Below are positions 35,268 through 44,812 of a stretch of 64,000 nt of DNA, in pieces. Under the pieces are notes generated by a model. That model did not search any database and was not told the DNA's origin. It saw nothing but the letters and a program-made list of their open reading frames with translations. The stretch is from Zavarzinia compransoris (GTDB lineage: Bacteria; Pseudomonadota; Alphaproteobacteria; Zavarziniales; Zavarziniaceae): positions 151,074 to 215,073 of the forward strand of contig NZ_QGLF01000006.1 in NCBI RefSeq assembly GCF_003173055.1. Reading direction: 5' to 3'. Made by a program: the position numbers and the translations under genes. Positions within the stretch are counted from its first letter, which is position 1. Every line of letters begins with the position of its first letter.

Positions 35268-37493
35268 ATGGAAGGCATGACCAAGGCCGGCCCGTCGGGC
35301 GCCGGCAGGCGCCGGCGGCTGGCCCGCGGCCACGGGCTGGCGACGGCCGCGCTCTGCATCATGGGGGCGGCCACCGGGGCCTTTGCCTATGATTTCGAGC
35401 TGAGCGAGGATGTCGTCGGCGCGATCACCGTGTCGATGTCCACCGGCGCGCAGATGCGCATGGCCGATCGCGACCCGCGCAATTACGGCTATTATTACGG
35501 CGGCCACCTGCCGGCCGCGGGCAATGACGACGGCAACTTCAATTTCGACAAATACGACCTGATCAGCCAGGTTTCGAACGCCCGCGCCGAATTGAAGCTG
35601 AAATGGCAGGAATACCTGCTCTATGTGCGCGGCGCGGCCTTCTTCGATTCGATCGCGTCGAACAATGATCTCGCCGATTTCGAGCCCGGCAACCGCCCCT
35701 TCACCAGCGGCCGCTACACGCCGGCGGCGCGGAAGAAGGCGGCCTGGGGCGCCAAGCTGCTCGACTATTATATCCGTGGGAATTACACCGTTGCCGATCG
35801 GCCGCTGACCGTCACCCTGGGCAACCAGATCCTGAACTGGGGTGAGGCACTGTTCACGATCAACGGCATCGCCGTGGTCAACCCGATCGACGTCGGCAAG
35901 ATCCGCGTGCCGGGCGCCGAACTGAAGGACGCCCTGGTCCCCGTCCCCATGATCTCCGCCAATTACGAGATCGCCCGGGGCCTGTCGGTGGAAGCCTTCT
36001 ACCAGTTCGATTTCGAGCCGTTCAAGCTCGACGCCTGCGGCAGCTTCTTCTCCTTCACCGACAATCTGTGCGACGGCGTGAAATACGGCCAGCCGTTCAC
36101 CGACCCCTACGACCCCCGCGCCTATACCACAGGCAGCGGCCTGAACCCCGGCGATTACGACGATCCCAACCGCACGGTCCTGTCGGTCAGCCCGCCGCTG
36201 CACCTGAAGGACGACCCGGACGTGAACGACTGGGGCGTGTCGCTGCGCTATTTCTCGCCCGAGCTGAACAATACCGAGTTCCAGCTCTATTACATCAATT
36301 ACACCTCGCGCCTGCCGTCGCTGATGGCCCATGCGCCGTCGCAATTCGCCAATGGCACCGGCGAGGTGAACCTGGGCACGGCCGCAGCCCCCCTAGTGCA
36401 GGGGCTGCTGTCGCAACTCGGGGTGGAGCAACTGGGGGCGCTGACCTCGGCCCTGGCGGCGCTCACCGGCGGCCCGGTGACCGACATCCTGGGCGCGCTC
36501 ACCAACCCGGTCACCAATGCGCTGATCCGGCCGCCCTTCGGCACGGCGCCGCGATCCGCCGTGCTCGAGAACCTGGAAAACAGCCCGGTCGATATCTATT
36601 ACCCGACCGGCGTCCAATTGATCGGCTTCGCCTTCAACACCACCTATGACCCCCTGGGCCTTGCCATCAACGCCGAGATCAGTTGGAAACACGATGCGCC
36701 GGTCTGGATTTCCGAACCGGCCTTCCTCGCCAGCTATTTCAACATGAACGGCGGCGTGCCGATCAGCCAGGGCACCGCCGCCTCGACCCCCATCTGCGTC
36801 GGCCCGGTCTGCGTGCCCAATCCGGGGATCGCGCCGCAATTGGAGCCGAGCTTCCGCCAGGGCCAGGACACCTATGTCCCGAACCGCCAGCTCACCCTCG
36901 ACGAACGCCACAATGTCTGGCAGGCGGCGGTGCGCTTCACCAAGATCATGGGCGGCACGAATATGGTGACCAGCCTGCTCGGGGCCAACCAACTCTTCGC
37001 CCTGGTCGAATTCGGCGCCCTTTATGTCGATCTCGACGAGGGCACCCAATATGCGGCCTATGGCCAGAATAATTTCTCGGGCTTCTACACCCGGCCGCTC
37101 AACATCGGCCCGGCCACGCTTGCCGGCCCGATGGAGGCGACCAGCCTGGGCCCGCCCTTCGGCGCCTCGCACAAGCTGCCGACCAAGTGGTCGGGCGGCG
37201 TGCAGGGCTTCATCTTCTGGGATTACCCGAACTTCCTGGACGGCGTGACCATGACCCCGTCGATCGGCTTCTCGCACGGCCTGTTCGGGACGACCCCCGC
37301 CCCCAACCCCGGTTTCGTGAAGAGCGTCACCGCGATGAATTTCGGCCTGAAGTTCGACTATCTCGACCATTGGTCGATGAACATCAACTATTTCAAAAGC
37401 TGGGGCGGCGGCAGCGGCGGCTCGAACGGGGCGTCGCGCAATCCCTACCTCGACCGGGATTTCGTCGGGGTCAACGTCTCCTATTCCTTCTGA
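35268..37493 (+). CDS. DUF1302 outer-membrane protein, copy 2
   Basis: The protein has 741 residues, about 180 more than copy 1. A twin-arginine-like or long Sec signal region (RRRRLARGHGLATAALCIMG) is followed by strands with alternating hydrophobic residues. It ends in YSF, typical of outer-membrane barrels. A middle stretch rich in Gly, Leu, Thr and Pro (about residues 365-430) may form a plug or an extracellular loop. It follows DUF1329 copy 2 by 77 bases with a GGAGGGATA site. A strong terminator follows at 37544. Confidence 0.88.
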   Translation: MEGMTKAGPSGAGRRRRLARGHGLATAALCIMGAATGAFAYDFELSEDVVGAITVSMSTGAQMRMADRDPRNYGYYYGGHLPAAGNDDGNFNFDKYDLISQVSNARAELKLKWQEYLLYVRGAAFFDSIASNNDLADFEPGNRPFTSGRYTPAARKKAAWGAKLLDYYIRGNYTVADRPLTVTLGNQILNWGEALFTINGIAVVNPIDVGKIRVPGAELKDALVPVPMISANYEIARGLSVEAFYQFDFEPFKLDACGSFFSFTDNLCDGVKYGQPFTDPYDPRAYTTGSGLNPGDYDDPNRTVLSVSPPLHLKDDPDVNDWGVSLRYFSPELNNTEFQLYYINYTSRLPSLMAHAPSQFANGTGEVNLGTAAAPLVQGLLSQLGVEQLGALTSALAALTGGPVTDILGALTNPVTNALIRPPFGTAPRSAVLENLENSPVDIYYPTGVQLIGFAFNTTYDPLGLAINAEISWKHDAPVWISEPAFLASYFNMNGGVPISQGTAASTPICVGPVCVPNPGIAPQLEPSFRQGQDTYVPNRQLTLDERHNVWQAAVRFTKIMGGTNMVTSLLGANQLFALVEFGALYVDLDEGTQYAAYGQNNFSGFYTRPLNIGPATLAGPMEATSLGPPFGASHKLPTKWSGGVQGFIFWDYPNFLDGVTMTPSIGFSHGLFGTTPAPNPGFVKSVTAMNFGLKFDYLDHWSMNINYFKSWGGGSGGSNGASRNPYLDRDFVGVNVSYSF

Positions 37494-37543
37494 ACCGGCT
37501 TGCGTCGGCGGCTGCCTCCTCCGTAGCCGCCACGCCAACTCGA

Positions 37544-37586
37544 CCCCGGGGCGCCACCTTCTCCTTGGCGCCCCGGGGCTTTTTTC
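37544..37586 (+). terminator. Rho-independent terminator after DUF1302 copy 2
   Basis: Thirteen-base perfect arms (CCCCGGGGCGCCA at 37544-37556 and its complement at 37566-37578) flank a nine-base loop and are followed by CTTTTTTC. It terminates the plus-strand P450-DUF1302 unit. It overlaps the last bases of the minus-strand LAL gene, whose stop is at 37585. Confidence 0.85.
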
Positions 37587-40287
37587 AGGTCGGCGGCTTC
37601 AGGGCCCTGGCCTTGGCCACCGCATCCTCGCGCGAGACGGCGTCGAGCTTGGCGTAGATATTCTTCAGGTGCCACTTCAAGGTCCCCGGCGAGACGTTCA
37701 GCACCCGCGCCACCGTCTTCAGCGACAGGGCGCGGTCGAGCAGTTGCACGATCTCGCCCTCCCGCGGCGACAGGACGGCGGGGGATGAACCCGCCGTGGC
37801 GGGAAGGCCGGCCGCCGTGCCGGGCACGGGAGAAACCTCCAGCAGCCGGCACGCCTCGGGCCTGAGATCCGGGAGGTCCCGCAAGTGGCGTGCCAGCGCC
37901 AGCGCCGCCGCCCCGCCGTCGAGGAACAGGCGGTACATGCCGCCATGCTCGGCCGTCAGCAGGACGCCGCGGCCGAGGCGGGCCGCTTCCGCCTCCCGCC
38001 CCAGGGCCAGGTGGCCGGCGGCGGCCATGACCGTCTGGCGCGCGGCCAGGAAGCGGCGGCCGCGGCCGCGCAGGTCGCCGGCGAGCGGCACGGCAAGCTC
38101 GATCACGCGCGGCCAGTCGAGATCGGCGGCGGCGGCATCGACCTCGGCGATGGCCGCGGCCAGGCCGATCTCGGCCAGCGTCCCGGCACTGCCCGCATGG
38201 CGGAGCGCCAGCCGGCGCAGGCGGCGCAGCGCCTCGCGCATGGCGGTGACCGTCGCCGCGCGCCGGCCGAGCAGGCGCACCCGTTCGGCCAGGCTCCAGG
38301 CGGCGAGGCGATCCCAGCCCTCGTCCTGGGCCAGGTGTTCCATGGTGTCGAGCGTGGCCAGGGCGCGCTCGCGGTCGTTGCGCAGGCCATGCAGGCGCGC
38401 CGTGGTACGCAGGGCGTGAAGGGCGGCATCCGGCCCGCCGGCGGCATCGCCCGTTTCCGCATGAATGTCGAGACAGGTCTCGGCCGCATCAAGGTCGTCG
38501 AGCTGGTAATGGGCTTCGGCGAGATAGGCGGCGAGATGGCCGGCCGAATATTCCGCCAGTTGCGCCTCCCCTTCGAGCGCGTGCAGCGCGCGGGAGAGGG
38601 CGTCGCGCGCCTGGATGAAATCGCCCTGGACCAGGAAGCTGTGCCCGCCGATTCCATCGAGCCAGGGCCGGGGGCGGGCGCCGTGGCGGCGGCGCAGCAC
38701 GCCCTGGCAATCGCCGGCGAGATCCCGCGCCCGTTCATACTGCCCGGCCGCGACCAGCGCCATGCCGCCGACGGCACCGAGCATCAGCAGGTTGAAGCCG
38801 TCGGTCTCCGGCCTTTCGCCGAGCACGGGGCCGATCAGCGTCATCGCCGCCGCCGTATCGTCGCGGGTCACGGCATCGAGGGCGCGCATCAGCCGCAGTT
38901 CGAAATCCACCGCCGGGCGGACGGCGGCCGGATGGGCGGCGATCGCGGCCAGCGTCGCCGGCAGTTCGCCCCGCCGGCGCAAGCCGACCTCGGACCAGCC
39001 GATCGAAAGCAGGACGTCGATACGCTCGGCCTTGGCGGCATCGGGCAGGCCGGCGGTCCAGCGCAGCAGGGGCTGGAACTGCCCGGCATAGAGCAGCGGC
39101 CGGGCCGCGGCACCGATCAGCGCCGCCATGCGCGAGGGATCGCCGGCATAACGGGCATGGCGCAGGGCTTCGGGGATCAGGCCGTGGCGCTCGAACCACA
39201 GGCTGGCACGGCGGTTGATGTCGGCGAGGTCGGCGGCCGGCAGGGCCAGCAGGCGGCGGCGCAGGAAGGCGGCGAAGATGCGGTGGAAACGATACCAGGG
39301 CAGGGGATCGTCGCCTTCGATCGGGGTGACGAAATAATGCCGCTCCGCCAGGGTTTCGATCAGGGCGCCCGCCCCGGCCTCGTCGCAGAGGGCCGCCGCC
39401 AGGCCGGCCGTGAACCGCCGGCAGGCGACGATGCGGACGAGGAAGCCCAACTGCGCGGGCTCGAGCGCGGCACCGATCGCCTCCTCGACATAGCTGGTCA
39501 GGCTGTCGTCCGCCGCCGGTGCCGACAGGCCATCGAGGCGGCCGAGGACCGTATCGGCCACCCCCTCGCGCTTCAGGGCGAGGGCGGCGAGATGGGTGCC
39601 GGCGATCCAGCCCTCGGTCAGGGCATGGAGGCGCCGCGCCTGTCCGGGGCTCAGCCGCGCCACCCCCAGGCTGTCGAGGAAGACGGCCTGTTCCTCAAGC
39701 GAGAGGCGCAAGGCGTCGAAATTCACCTCGGTCACCTGGTCCTTCAGCCGCAGCCCGGCAAGATCGAGGGGCGGCACGGCACGCGCGGTCAGCACCAGGT
39801 GGAAATTGGCCGGCAGGACCTGCAACAATTGTTGCAGCAGGACGAAGGGACGGCGCGCCTTCAGGACATGCAGGTCCTCGAGCACCATGACCACCGGACG
39901 GACATGGGCGAAGACGGCATTGGCGACCTGGGCGACGAAGCGGTCCGCAGTCTCGAAGCCTTCGGATTGCAGGGCCTGCGCCAGGGCCGGGCCGGTGTCG
40001 ATGCCGCTTTCCTCCAGGGCCGCGAACCAATAGGCGGCCCATTGCCCCTCGTCGTCGTCCGCGCCCACATTGTACCAGGCGACCGTGGTGCCGCCCGCGA
40101 CCAGCCGCCGGCGCCAGAGCGCCGCCAGCGTGGTCTTGCCGCTGCCCGCCGGCCCGAGAATGAGGGTGAGCGCACGGTCGCGGCGGCCGTGCAGGCTATC
40201 GAGCAGACGCTCGCGCCCGACCGCGACGCCGGCGAGGCGCGGCGGCGCGGTCTTGGTGCGGATCAATGAAGTGGCGACCGGCGTCAT
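37585..40287 (-). CDS. LuxR-family LAL (MalT-like) transcriptional regulator 3
   Basis: The protein has 900 residues. It starts MTPVATSLIRTKTAPPRLAG, with Walker A GPAGSGKTT near residue 45, a long repeat region and a C-terminal GerE domain (SPREGEIVQLLDRAL and GTLKWHLKNIYAKLD). The ATG at 40287 is chosen because this start resembles MalT-like proteins; an in-frame ATG at 40323 is possible. It lies downstream of the acyl-CoA dehydrogenase gene on the same strand with a 55-base gap, so it may be the last gene of the beta-oxidation operon. It is the third LAL protein in the window, and its closeness to the operon suggests feedback control. Confidence 0.87.
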   Translation of the reverse strand: MTPVATSLIRTKTAPPRLAGVAVGRERLLDSLHGRRDRALTLILGPAGSGKTTLAALWRRRLVAGGTTVAWYNVGADDDEGQWAAYWFAALEESGIDTGPALAQALQSEGFETADRFVAQVANAVFAHVRPVVMVLEDLHVLKARRPFVLLQQLLQVLPANFHLVLTARAVPPLDLAGLRLKDQVTEVNFDALRLSLEEQAVFLDSLGVARLSPGQARRLHALTEGWIAGTHLAALALKREGVADTVLGRLDGLSAPAADDSLTSYVEEAIGAALEPAQLGFLVRIVACRRFTAGLAAALCDEAGAGALIETLAERHYFVTPIEGDDPLPWYRFHRIFAAFLRRRLLALPAADLADINRRASLWFERHGLIPEALRHARYAGDPSRMAALIGAAARPLLYAGQFQPLLRWTAGLPDAAKAERIDVLLSIGWSEVGLRRRGELPATLAAIAAHPAAVRPAVDFELRLMRALDAVTRDDTAAAMTLIGPVLGERPETDGFNLLMLGAVGGMALVAAGQYERARDLAGDCQGVLRRRHGARPRPWLDGIGGHSFLVQGDFIQARDALSRALHALEGEAQLAEYSAGHLAAYLAEAHYQLDDLDAAETCLDIHAETGDAAGGPDAALHALRTTARLHGLRNDRERALATLDTMEHLAQDEGWDRLAAWSLAERVRLLGRRAATVTAMREALRRLRRLALRHAGSAGTLAEIGLAAAIAEVDAAAADLDWPRVIELAVPLAGDLRGRGRRFLAARQTVMAAAGHLALGREAEAARLGRGVLLTAEHGGMYRLFLDGGAAALALARHLRDLPDLRPEACRLLEVSPVPGTAAGLPATAGSSPAVLSPREGEIVQLLDRALSLKTVARVLNVSPGTLKWHLKNIYAKLDAVSREDAVAKARALKPPT

Positions 40288-40342
40288 GGACCGATGATAA
40301 GGCGATGCGCGCTGAAGGCCCATCCCGCCGCTGCCGTCCCGG

Positions 40343-41485
40343 TCAAAGGGCGCGGGCGATGATATCCTTCATCACCTCGTTGGCGCCGCCGTAGATCTTC
40401 TGGATGCGGGCATCGGCATAGAGCCGGGCGATCGGATATTCGGTGATGTAGCCATAGCCGCCAAACATCTGCAGGCATTCGTCGACCACCTTGCATTGCT
40501 GCTCGGTACACCACCACTTGGCCATATAGGCCGCCTGATCGTCGAGCGTGCCGTCGACCAGGCGCTGGATGCAATCGTTCACGAAGCTGCGCACGACATG
40601 GGCCGCGGTCGCCACTTCCGCCAGGCGGAACCTGGTGTTCTGCAGGTCGTAGAGGGTACCGCCGAACATGGTCCGGGCCTTGGCATGGGCCAGCGTCAGT
40701 TCGAGCGCCATCTCGATCGCCGCCGCCGCCGGCACCGCCAGCAGCATGCGCTCGTAGGGCAGCTGGCTCATCAGTTGGCCGAAGCCCTGGCCCTCGGCCC
40801 CCAGCAGGTTCGCCGCCGGCACGCGCACGCCGTCGAAGAACAGTTCCGCGGTATCCGAGGCGTGCTGGCCGAGCTTTTCCAGCCGGCGCCCGACCCGGAA
40901 GCCGGCCAGCCCCGCCGTCTCCACGACGAAGAGGGAGACGCCCCGTCCGCCGCCCTCGCCGGTCCGGCAGGCAACCACCAGGAGATGGGCCGTCGAGCCG
41001 TTGGTGATGAAGGTCTTGGCGCCGTCGATCACATAATCGTCGCCCTCCCGCCGCGCGCGGGTGCGCAGCATCTTCAGGTCGGAACCGCAGCCCGGCTCGG
41101 TCAGGGCGATGCCGGCAAGGCAATCCCCGGAAACCAGCTTCGGCAGCCAGCGCCGCTTCTGTTCCCCGGTGCCGTAGTCGAGGATGTAATGCGCGGCGAT
41201 GCTGTGGACGCCGAGGGTGGCCGGGATCTCGGCCCTGGCCAGTTCGTCCTGCACCACCAATTGATAGGCGAGGCCGGCATCCGCGCCGCCGTAGTCGCCG
41301 GGCATTTCCGGCAGGACGAAGCCGAGCGCGCCGAAGGGGCGCCAGACCTCGGCCGGAATGAAGCCCTGCCGGCGCCAGCCCTCGACCCTGGGGGACATTT
41401 CCGCCTGGACATAGCGGCGGACCTGGGCGCGGAAGGCGTCGCTCTCCTCGTCCATCCAGGCATGGCGGTACAGTCGTGGCATCAT
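40343..41485 (-). CDS. Acyl-CoA dehydrogenase
   Basis: The protein has 380 residues. ALTEPGCGSDLKMLRT, DGAKTFITNGSTAHL and QMFGGYGYITEYPIARL are the FAD- and substrate-contact stretches of the family, and the C-terminal GGANEVMKDIIAR is typical. It catalyses the first step of CoA-ester beta-oxidation. The start is the first ATG of a tandem ATGATG at 41485. It is the sixth gene downstream of the enoyl-CoA hydratase in a minus-strand operon, and only 24 bases separate it from the acyl-CoA synthetase. Confidence 0.92.
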   Translation of the reverse strand: MMPRLYRHAWMDEESDAFRAQVRRYVQAEMSPRVEGWRRQGFIPAEVWRPFGALGFVLPEMPGDYGGADAGLAYQLVVQDELARAEIPATLGVHSIAAHYILDYGTGEQKRRWLPKLVSGDCLAGIALTEPGCGSDLKMLRTRARREGDDYVIDGAKTFITNGSTAHLLVVACRTGEGGGRGVSLFVVETAGLAGFRVGRRLEKLGQHASDTAELFFDGVRVPAANLLGAEGQGFGQLMSQLPYERMLLAVPAAAAIEMALELTLAHAKARTMFGGTLYDLQNTRFRLAEVATAAHVVRSFVNDCIQRLVDGTLDDQAAYMAKWWCTEQQCKVVDECLQMFGGYGYITEYPIARLYADARIQKIYGGANEVMKDIIARAL

Positions 41486-41509
41486 GGTGTCGCTTTCCCT
41501 CCCCGTCCT

Positions 41510-43069
41510 TCAGGCCACCTGGCTCTCGCGGTCTTTCCAATAGGGGGCGCGCAGGGCCGTCTTCAGCACCTTGCCGGCCCCCGACAGCGGCAGTTCGGCC
41601 ACGATGTCGACGCTGCGCGGGCATTTGTAGCCGGCGATGCGGTCCTTGCAGAAACGGATCAGGTCCTCGCCGGTCAGGGCCGCGCCCGGCTTCAGGACGA
41701 CGACCGCATGCACGCTCTCGCCCCATTCGGCGCTGGGGATGCCGATGACGGCGCCGGCGGCGACCGCCGGGTGCTGGGCGACGACATTCTCGACCTCGGC
41801 GGAATAGACGTTCTCGCCGCCGGAAATGATCATGTCCTTCACCCGGTCGACGATGAAGATGAAACCGTCGTCGTCCATATAGGCGCCGTCGCCCGTGTGC
41901 ATCCAGCCGTCCCGCACGGTGGCGGCGGTGAGATCTGGATTGTTCCAATAGCCTTTCATGACATTCGGGCCGCGCACCGCGACCTCGCCCACGGTACCGC
42001 GCGGCACCTCCCGACCCTCGGCATTAACGATCCGGATCTCGGTGCAGAAGCTGGCACGCCCGGCCGAGCGCAGCTTGCCCCGCCGGCGCCCCTCGACGGT
42101 GTGGAATTCGGCCGGGCAGATGGTGGCCAGCGGCGACAGTTCAGTCATGCCGTAGGCCTGCACGAATTCGACACCGGGCAAGACCGCCATGGCGCGGTCC
42201 AGTACCGGCTCGGCGATCGGCGAGGCGCCGTAGACGATGCAGCGGAGGCTGGACAGGTCCCGGCCCTCGCGCATCGCCGGGTGATCGACCAGCATCTGGA
42301 TCATGGTCGGCACGAGGAGGACATGAGTGGCCCGGTCGCGCTCGATCGCCTCGACCACGCCTTGCGGCGTGAAGGAGCCGATGAAACATTGCGTGTTGCC
42401 CCGCAGCCACTGGATGCCCGACATGCCGATGTCGGCGACATGGAACATGGGGGCGGCGTGAAGATAGACGCCGTCCCGCGGTGCCATGCCCTCGGCCAGC
42501 ATCGACAGCAGCGAGGCATACATGCCGCCATGGCTGATCATCACGCCCTTCGGCTGTCCGGTCGTGCCGCCGGTATAGAACAGGCCGAAGAGGTCGTCGC
42601 CCCGGCGGACCGCGTCCGGCACCGGCTGCGCCCCGGCGATCAGGGCCTCGTAGCCGAGCATGCCCGCGGGCACCGCACCATCGCCGGCATAGATGACCGT
42701 CAGGGGCTGGCTGCTGTCCTCCTGCAGACGGCGGGCAACGGCGGCGAAGGCATCGTCGACGAGCAGGAGGCGCGATCCCGAATCCTCCAGCGAATAGAGC
42801 AGTTCCGCCGCCGACCAGCGGATGTTGCACGGGTTGATCACCCCGCCGCCCCAGGGCACCGCGATCATATATTCGAAGTAGCGGTCCGAGTTCAGGGCCA
42901 GCATGGCGACGCGGTCGCCCGGCGCCATGCCCAGGGCCTGAAGGGCGCCGGCCAGGCGGGCCACCCGGTCGGCCATGGACCGGAAGGTCTGGCTGCGCCG
43001 GCCGCAGCGCAGCGCTACCTTGTCCGGGTGCTGCTGGACGGCGCGGTGAAGGGGCTGGGTGATATACAT
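41510..43069 (-). CDS. Acyl-CoA synthetase (AMP-forming)
   Basis: The protein has 519 residues. The phosphate loop YTGGTTGQPKGVM, the YGMTELSP motif, the VKDMIISGGENVYSAEVE segment and the C-terminal lysine in GAGKVLKTALR are all present. It activates a carboxylic acid with CoA at the cost of ATP, feeding the dehydrogenase encoded next. The start at 43069 (MYITQPLH) is preferred because it lies 5 bases after the SDR stop, although its ribosome-binding site is weak. The chain length is not evident. Confidence 0.93.
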   Translation of the reverse strand: MYITQPLHRAVQQHPDKVALRCGRRSQTFRSMADRVARLAGALQALGMAPGDRVAMLALNSDRYFEYMIAVPWGGGVINPCNIRWSAAELLYSLEDSGSRLLLVDDAFAAVARRLQEDSSQPLTVIYAGDGAVPAGMLGYEALIAGAQPVPDAVRRGDDLFGLFYTGGTTGQPKGVMISHGGMYASLLSMLAEGMAPRDGVYLHAAPMFHVADIGMSGIQWLRGNTQCFIGSFTPQGVVEAIERDRATHVLLVPTMIQMLVDHPAMREGRDLSSLRCIVYGASPIAEPVLDRAMAVLPGVEFVQAYGMTELSPLATICPAEFHTVEGRRRGKLRSAGRASFCTEIRIVNAEGREVPRGTVGEVAVRGPNVMKGYWNNPDLTAATVRDGWMHTGDGAYMDDDGFIFIVDRVKDMIISGGENVYSAEVENVVAQHPAVAAGAVIGIPSAEWGESVHAVVVLKPGAALTGEDLIRFCKDRIAGYKCPRSVDIVAELPLSGAGKVLKTALRAPYWKDRESQVA

Positions 43070-43074
43070 GGCGT

Positions 43075-43908
43075 TCAGATCCCGGTCAGGCCGCCGGAGC
43101 AGATCAGCGTCTGGCCGCTGACGTAGTCGCTCTCGGGGATGCAGAACAGATAGACGGCGCCTGCCGCCTCCTCGGGCGTGCCGCCGCGGCCGAGCGGGAT
43201 CGTGCGCTCCATCATGGCCAGCAGGTCCGGATTGACCCCGACCTTGATCTCGCGGCCTTCGATATTGGCAGTGGCATGGGCATCGGCCGCCACCTCGGTC
43301 AGGCGGGTCTTGATGAAACCATAGGCGATGCAGTTGACGGTGGTGTCGAGGCGCCCCCATTCCTTGGCCAGCGTCATGGTCAGGCCGGTGATCCCCGCCT
43401 TGGCGGTCGAATAATTGCTCTGGCCGGCATTGCCGAACAGACCCGCGACCGAGGAGATGTTCACCACCTTGCGCACCACCCGGCGGCCGGCCGCCGCATC
43501 GGCCCGGGCCTGGGCGCGGATGACGGGCTGGGCGGCGCGCAGGATGCGGAAGGGCGCGGTCAGGTGGACGTCGAGCATGGCGTACCATTGCTCGTCGCTC
43601 ATTTTCTGGATGATATTGTCCCAGGTGTAACCGGCATTGTTCACGACGATGTCGAGCGCCTTGTAGGTCTCGACCGCGGTGCCGATGAAGCGTTCGGCGA
43701 AATCGGGCGCGGTCACGCTGCCGAGGCAGGCCACGGCCTCGCCGCCCGCCGCCCTCACCGCCTCGACCACTTCCATCGCCGGCTCGGCGTCGAGGTCGTT
43801 GACGACGACGCGGGCCCCCTCGAACGCCAGCTTCAGGGCGATCGCCCGGCCGATGCCCCGGCCCGAACCGGTGACGAGGGCGACCTTGCCTTCAAGTTTC
43901 CTGGACAT
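43075..43908 (-). CDS. SDR-family 3-hydroxyacyl-CoA dehydrogenase
   Basis: The protein has 277 residues. Cofactor motif TGSGRGIG, NNAG and the catalytic Ser and YSTAK Tyr-x-x-x-Lys are clear. The FabG/17-beta-HSD4-like sequence (MSDEQWYAMLDVHLTAPFRI) is typical of enzymes that oxidise 3-hydroxyacyl-CoA in steroid- and terpenoid-type beta-oxidation. It precedes the acyl-CoA synthetase by 5 bases and follows the MaoC-type hydratase by 24. Confidence 0.9.
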   Translation of the reverse strand: MSRKLEGKVALVTGSGRGIGRAIALKLAFEGARVVVNDLDAEPAMEVVEAVRAAGGEAVACLGSVTAPDFAERFIGTAVETYKALDIVVNNAGYTWDNIIQKMSDEQWYAMLDVHLTAPFRILRAAQPVIRAQARADAAAGRRVVRKVVNISSVAGLFGNAGQSNYSTAKAGITGLTMTLAKEWGRLDTTVNCIAYGFIKTRLTEVAADAHATANIEGREIKVGVNPDLLAMMERTIPLGRGGTPEEAAGAVYLFCIPESDYVSGQTLICSGGLTGI

Positions 43909-43932
43909 GATGCGTTTCTTCCCCTGACCCCG

Positions 43933-44346
43933 TCAGCCGAGCGCGACCAGCGCGTCGCCGACGATCTTGACCTGGCCGAACTGGTTTGTGTTGGTGACCT
44001 CGATGCGAGCGCAGCGCTCGCCCTCGACCTCGACGATTTCCGCCACCCTGCCGCGCACGGTGATGGCATTGCCGAGGTGGGTGATGCCCTGGAAGCGGGC
44101 GGAGAACCGGCGCAGCCGGGCCTGCGGCGCCCAGCGGGTCAGCAGGCGTCCCATCCAGGCCATGCCCAGCATGCCGTGGGCGAAGACGTCCGGCATGCCG
44201 GCCTTCCGCGCGAAATCGAGATCGATATGGATCGGATTGTGATCGCCCGAGGCGCCGCCGAACAGGAACAGCGTCGTGCGGTCGACAGGGGCCAGGGTCA
44301 GCGGCGGCAGTTCCTGGCCGGGCTGGACGGTATCTATGGGGTTCAT
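43933..44346 (-). CDS. MaoC-like (R)-enoyl-CoA hydratase subunit
   Basis: The protein has 137 residues with the hydratase motif ASGDHNPIHID that carries the catalytic Asp and His. It is a single hot-dog domain. It follows by 16 bases a second MaoC-type protein lacking the full motif, so they may pair as a heterodimer, as the ChsH1 and ChsH2 proteins of steroid degraders do. The start ATG at 44346 (MNPIDTVQPG) is preceded by a GGGAGG site. Confidence 0.87.
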   Translation of the reverse strand: MNPIDTVQPGQELPPLTLAPVDRTTLFLFGGASGDHNPIHIDLDFARKAGMPDVFAHGMLGMAWMGRLLTRWAPQARLRRFSARFQGITHLGNAITVRGRVAEIVEVEGERCARIEVTNTNQFGQVKIVGDALVALG

Positions 44347-44362
44347 GGCGACGGCCTCCCTC

Positions 44363-44803
44363 TCAATGCCGGCAGACCAGGGTGGAGCGCAATGCGGCCA
44401 CCAGTTCGCCGTGCTGGTTGCGTGCCTCCGACTGCTTGACGACGAATTCGAGCGCGCCGCCCTTCTTGTCGTAGATATCGACGATCTTCGATATCACTGT
44501 GATTACATCGCCGGCACAGGCCGGGCGGTGATAGGTGAAGCCCTGTTCGCCGTGCAGGACCTTGGCCAGCGGGATCTCGAGGTCCGCCAATGTCCGCATG
44601 GTGGCGCCGCTGTCCATCTCGGCGGCGAACAGGAAGGTCGGCGGCGCCGGCAGGTCGGCATAGCCGGCGGCCCGCGCCGCCTCGACATCGGTATAGACAG
44701 GGTCGGTTTCGCCGATCGCCTCGGCGAAGAAGCGCAGGCGCGCGCGGTCGAGCGCCAGTTCGGCGGGGGCCGAGACATGGCCGAGCCATTTCCGGTCGAT
44801 CAT
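44363..44803 (-). CDS. MaoC N-terminal-type dehydratase partner protein
   Basis: The protein has 146 residues and resembles the FAS1-like dehydratase N-terminal half of MaoC proteins (RLRFFAEAIGETDPVYTD). The position where the active subunit has Asp and His is altered (TDPVYTD), so it is probably a structural or substrate-binding partner. It lies between the thiolase and the active MaoC gene. The ATG at 44803 overlaps nothing and is followed closely by the neighbour. Its pairing is inferred. Confidence 0.82.
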   Translation of the reverse strand: MIDRKWLGHVSAPAELALDRARLRFFAEAIGETDPVYTDVEAARAAGYADLPAPPTFLFAAEMDSGATMRTLADLEIPLAKVLHGEQGFTYHRPACAGDVITVISKIVDIYDKKGGALEFVVKQSEARNQHGELVAALRSTLVCRH

Positions 44804-44812
44804 GGCGCCCTC

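Noticed and set aside
40496..43126. 876-codon plus-strand frame opposite acyl-CoA dehydrogenase and synthetase
   Set aside because: It mirrors the genes on the minus strand, which have all catalytic motifs; no ribosome-binding site or family match.
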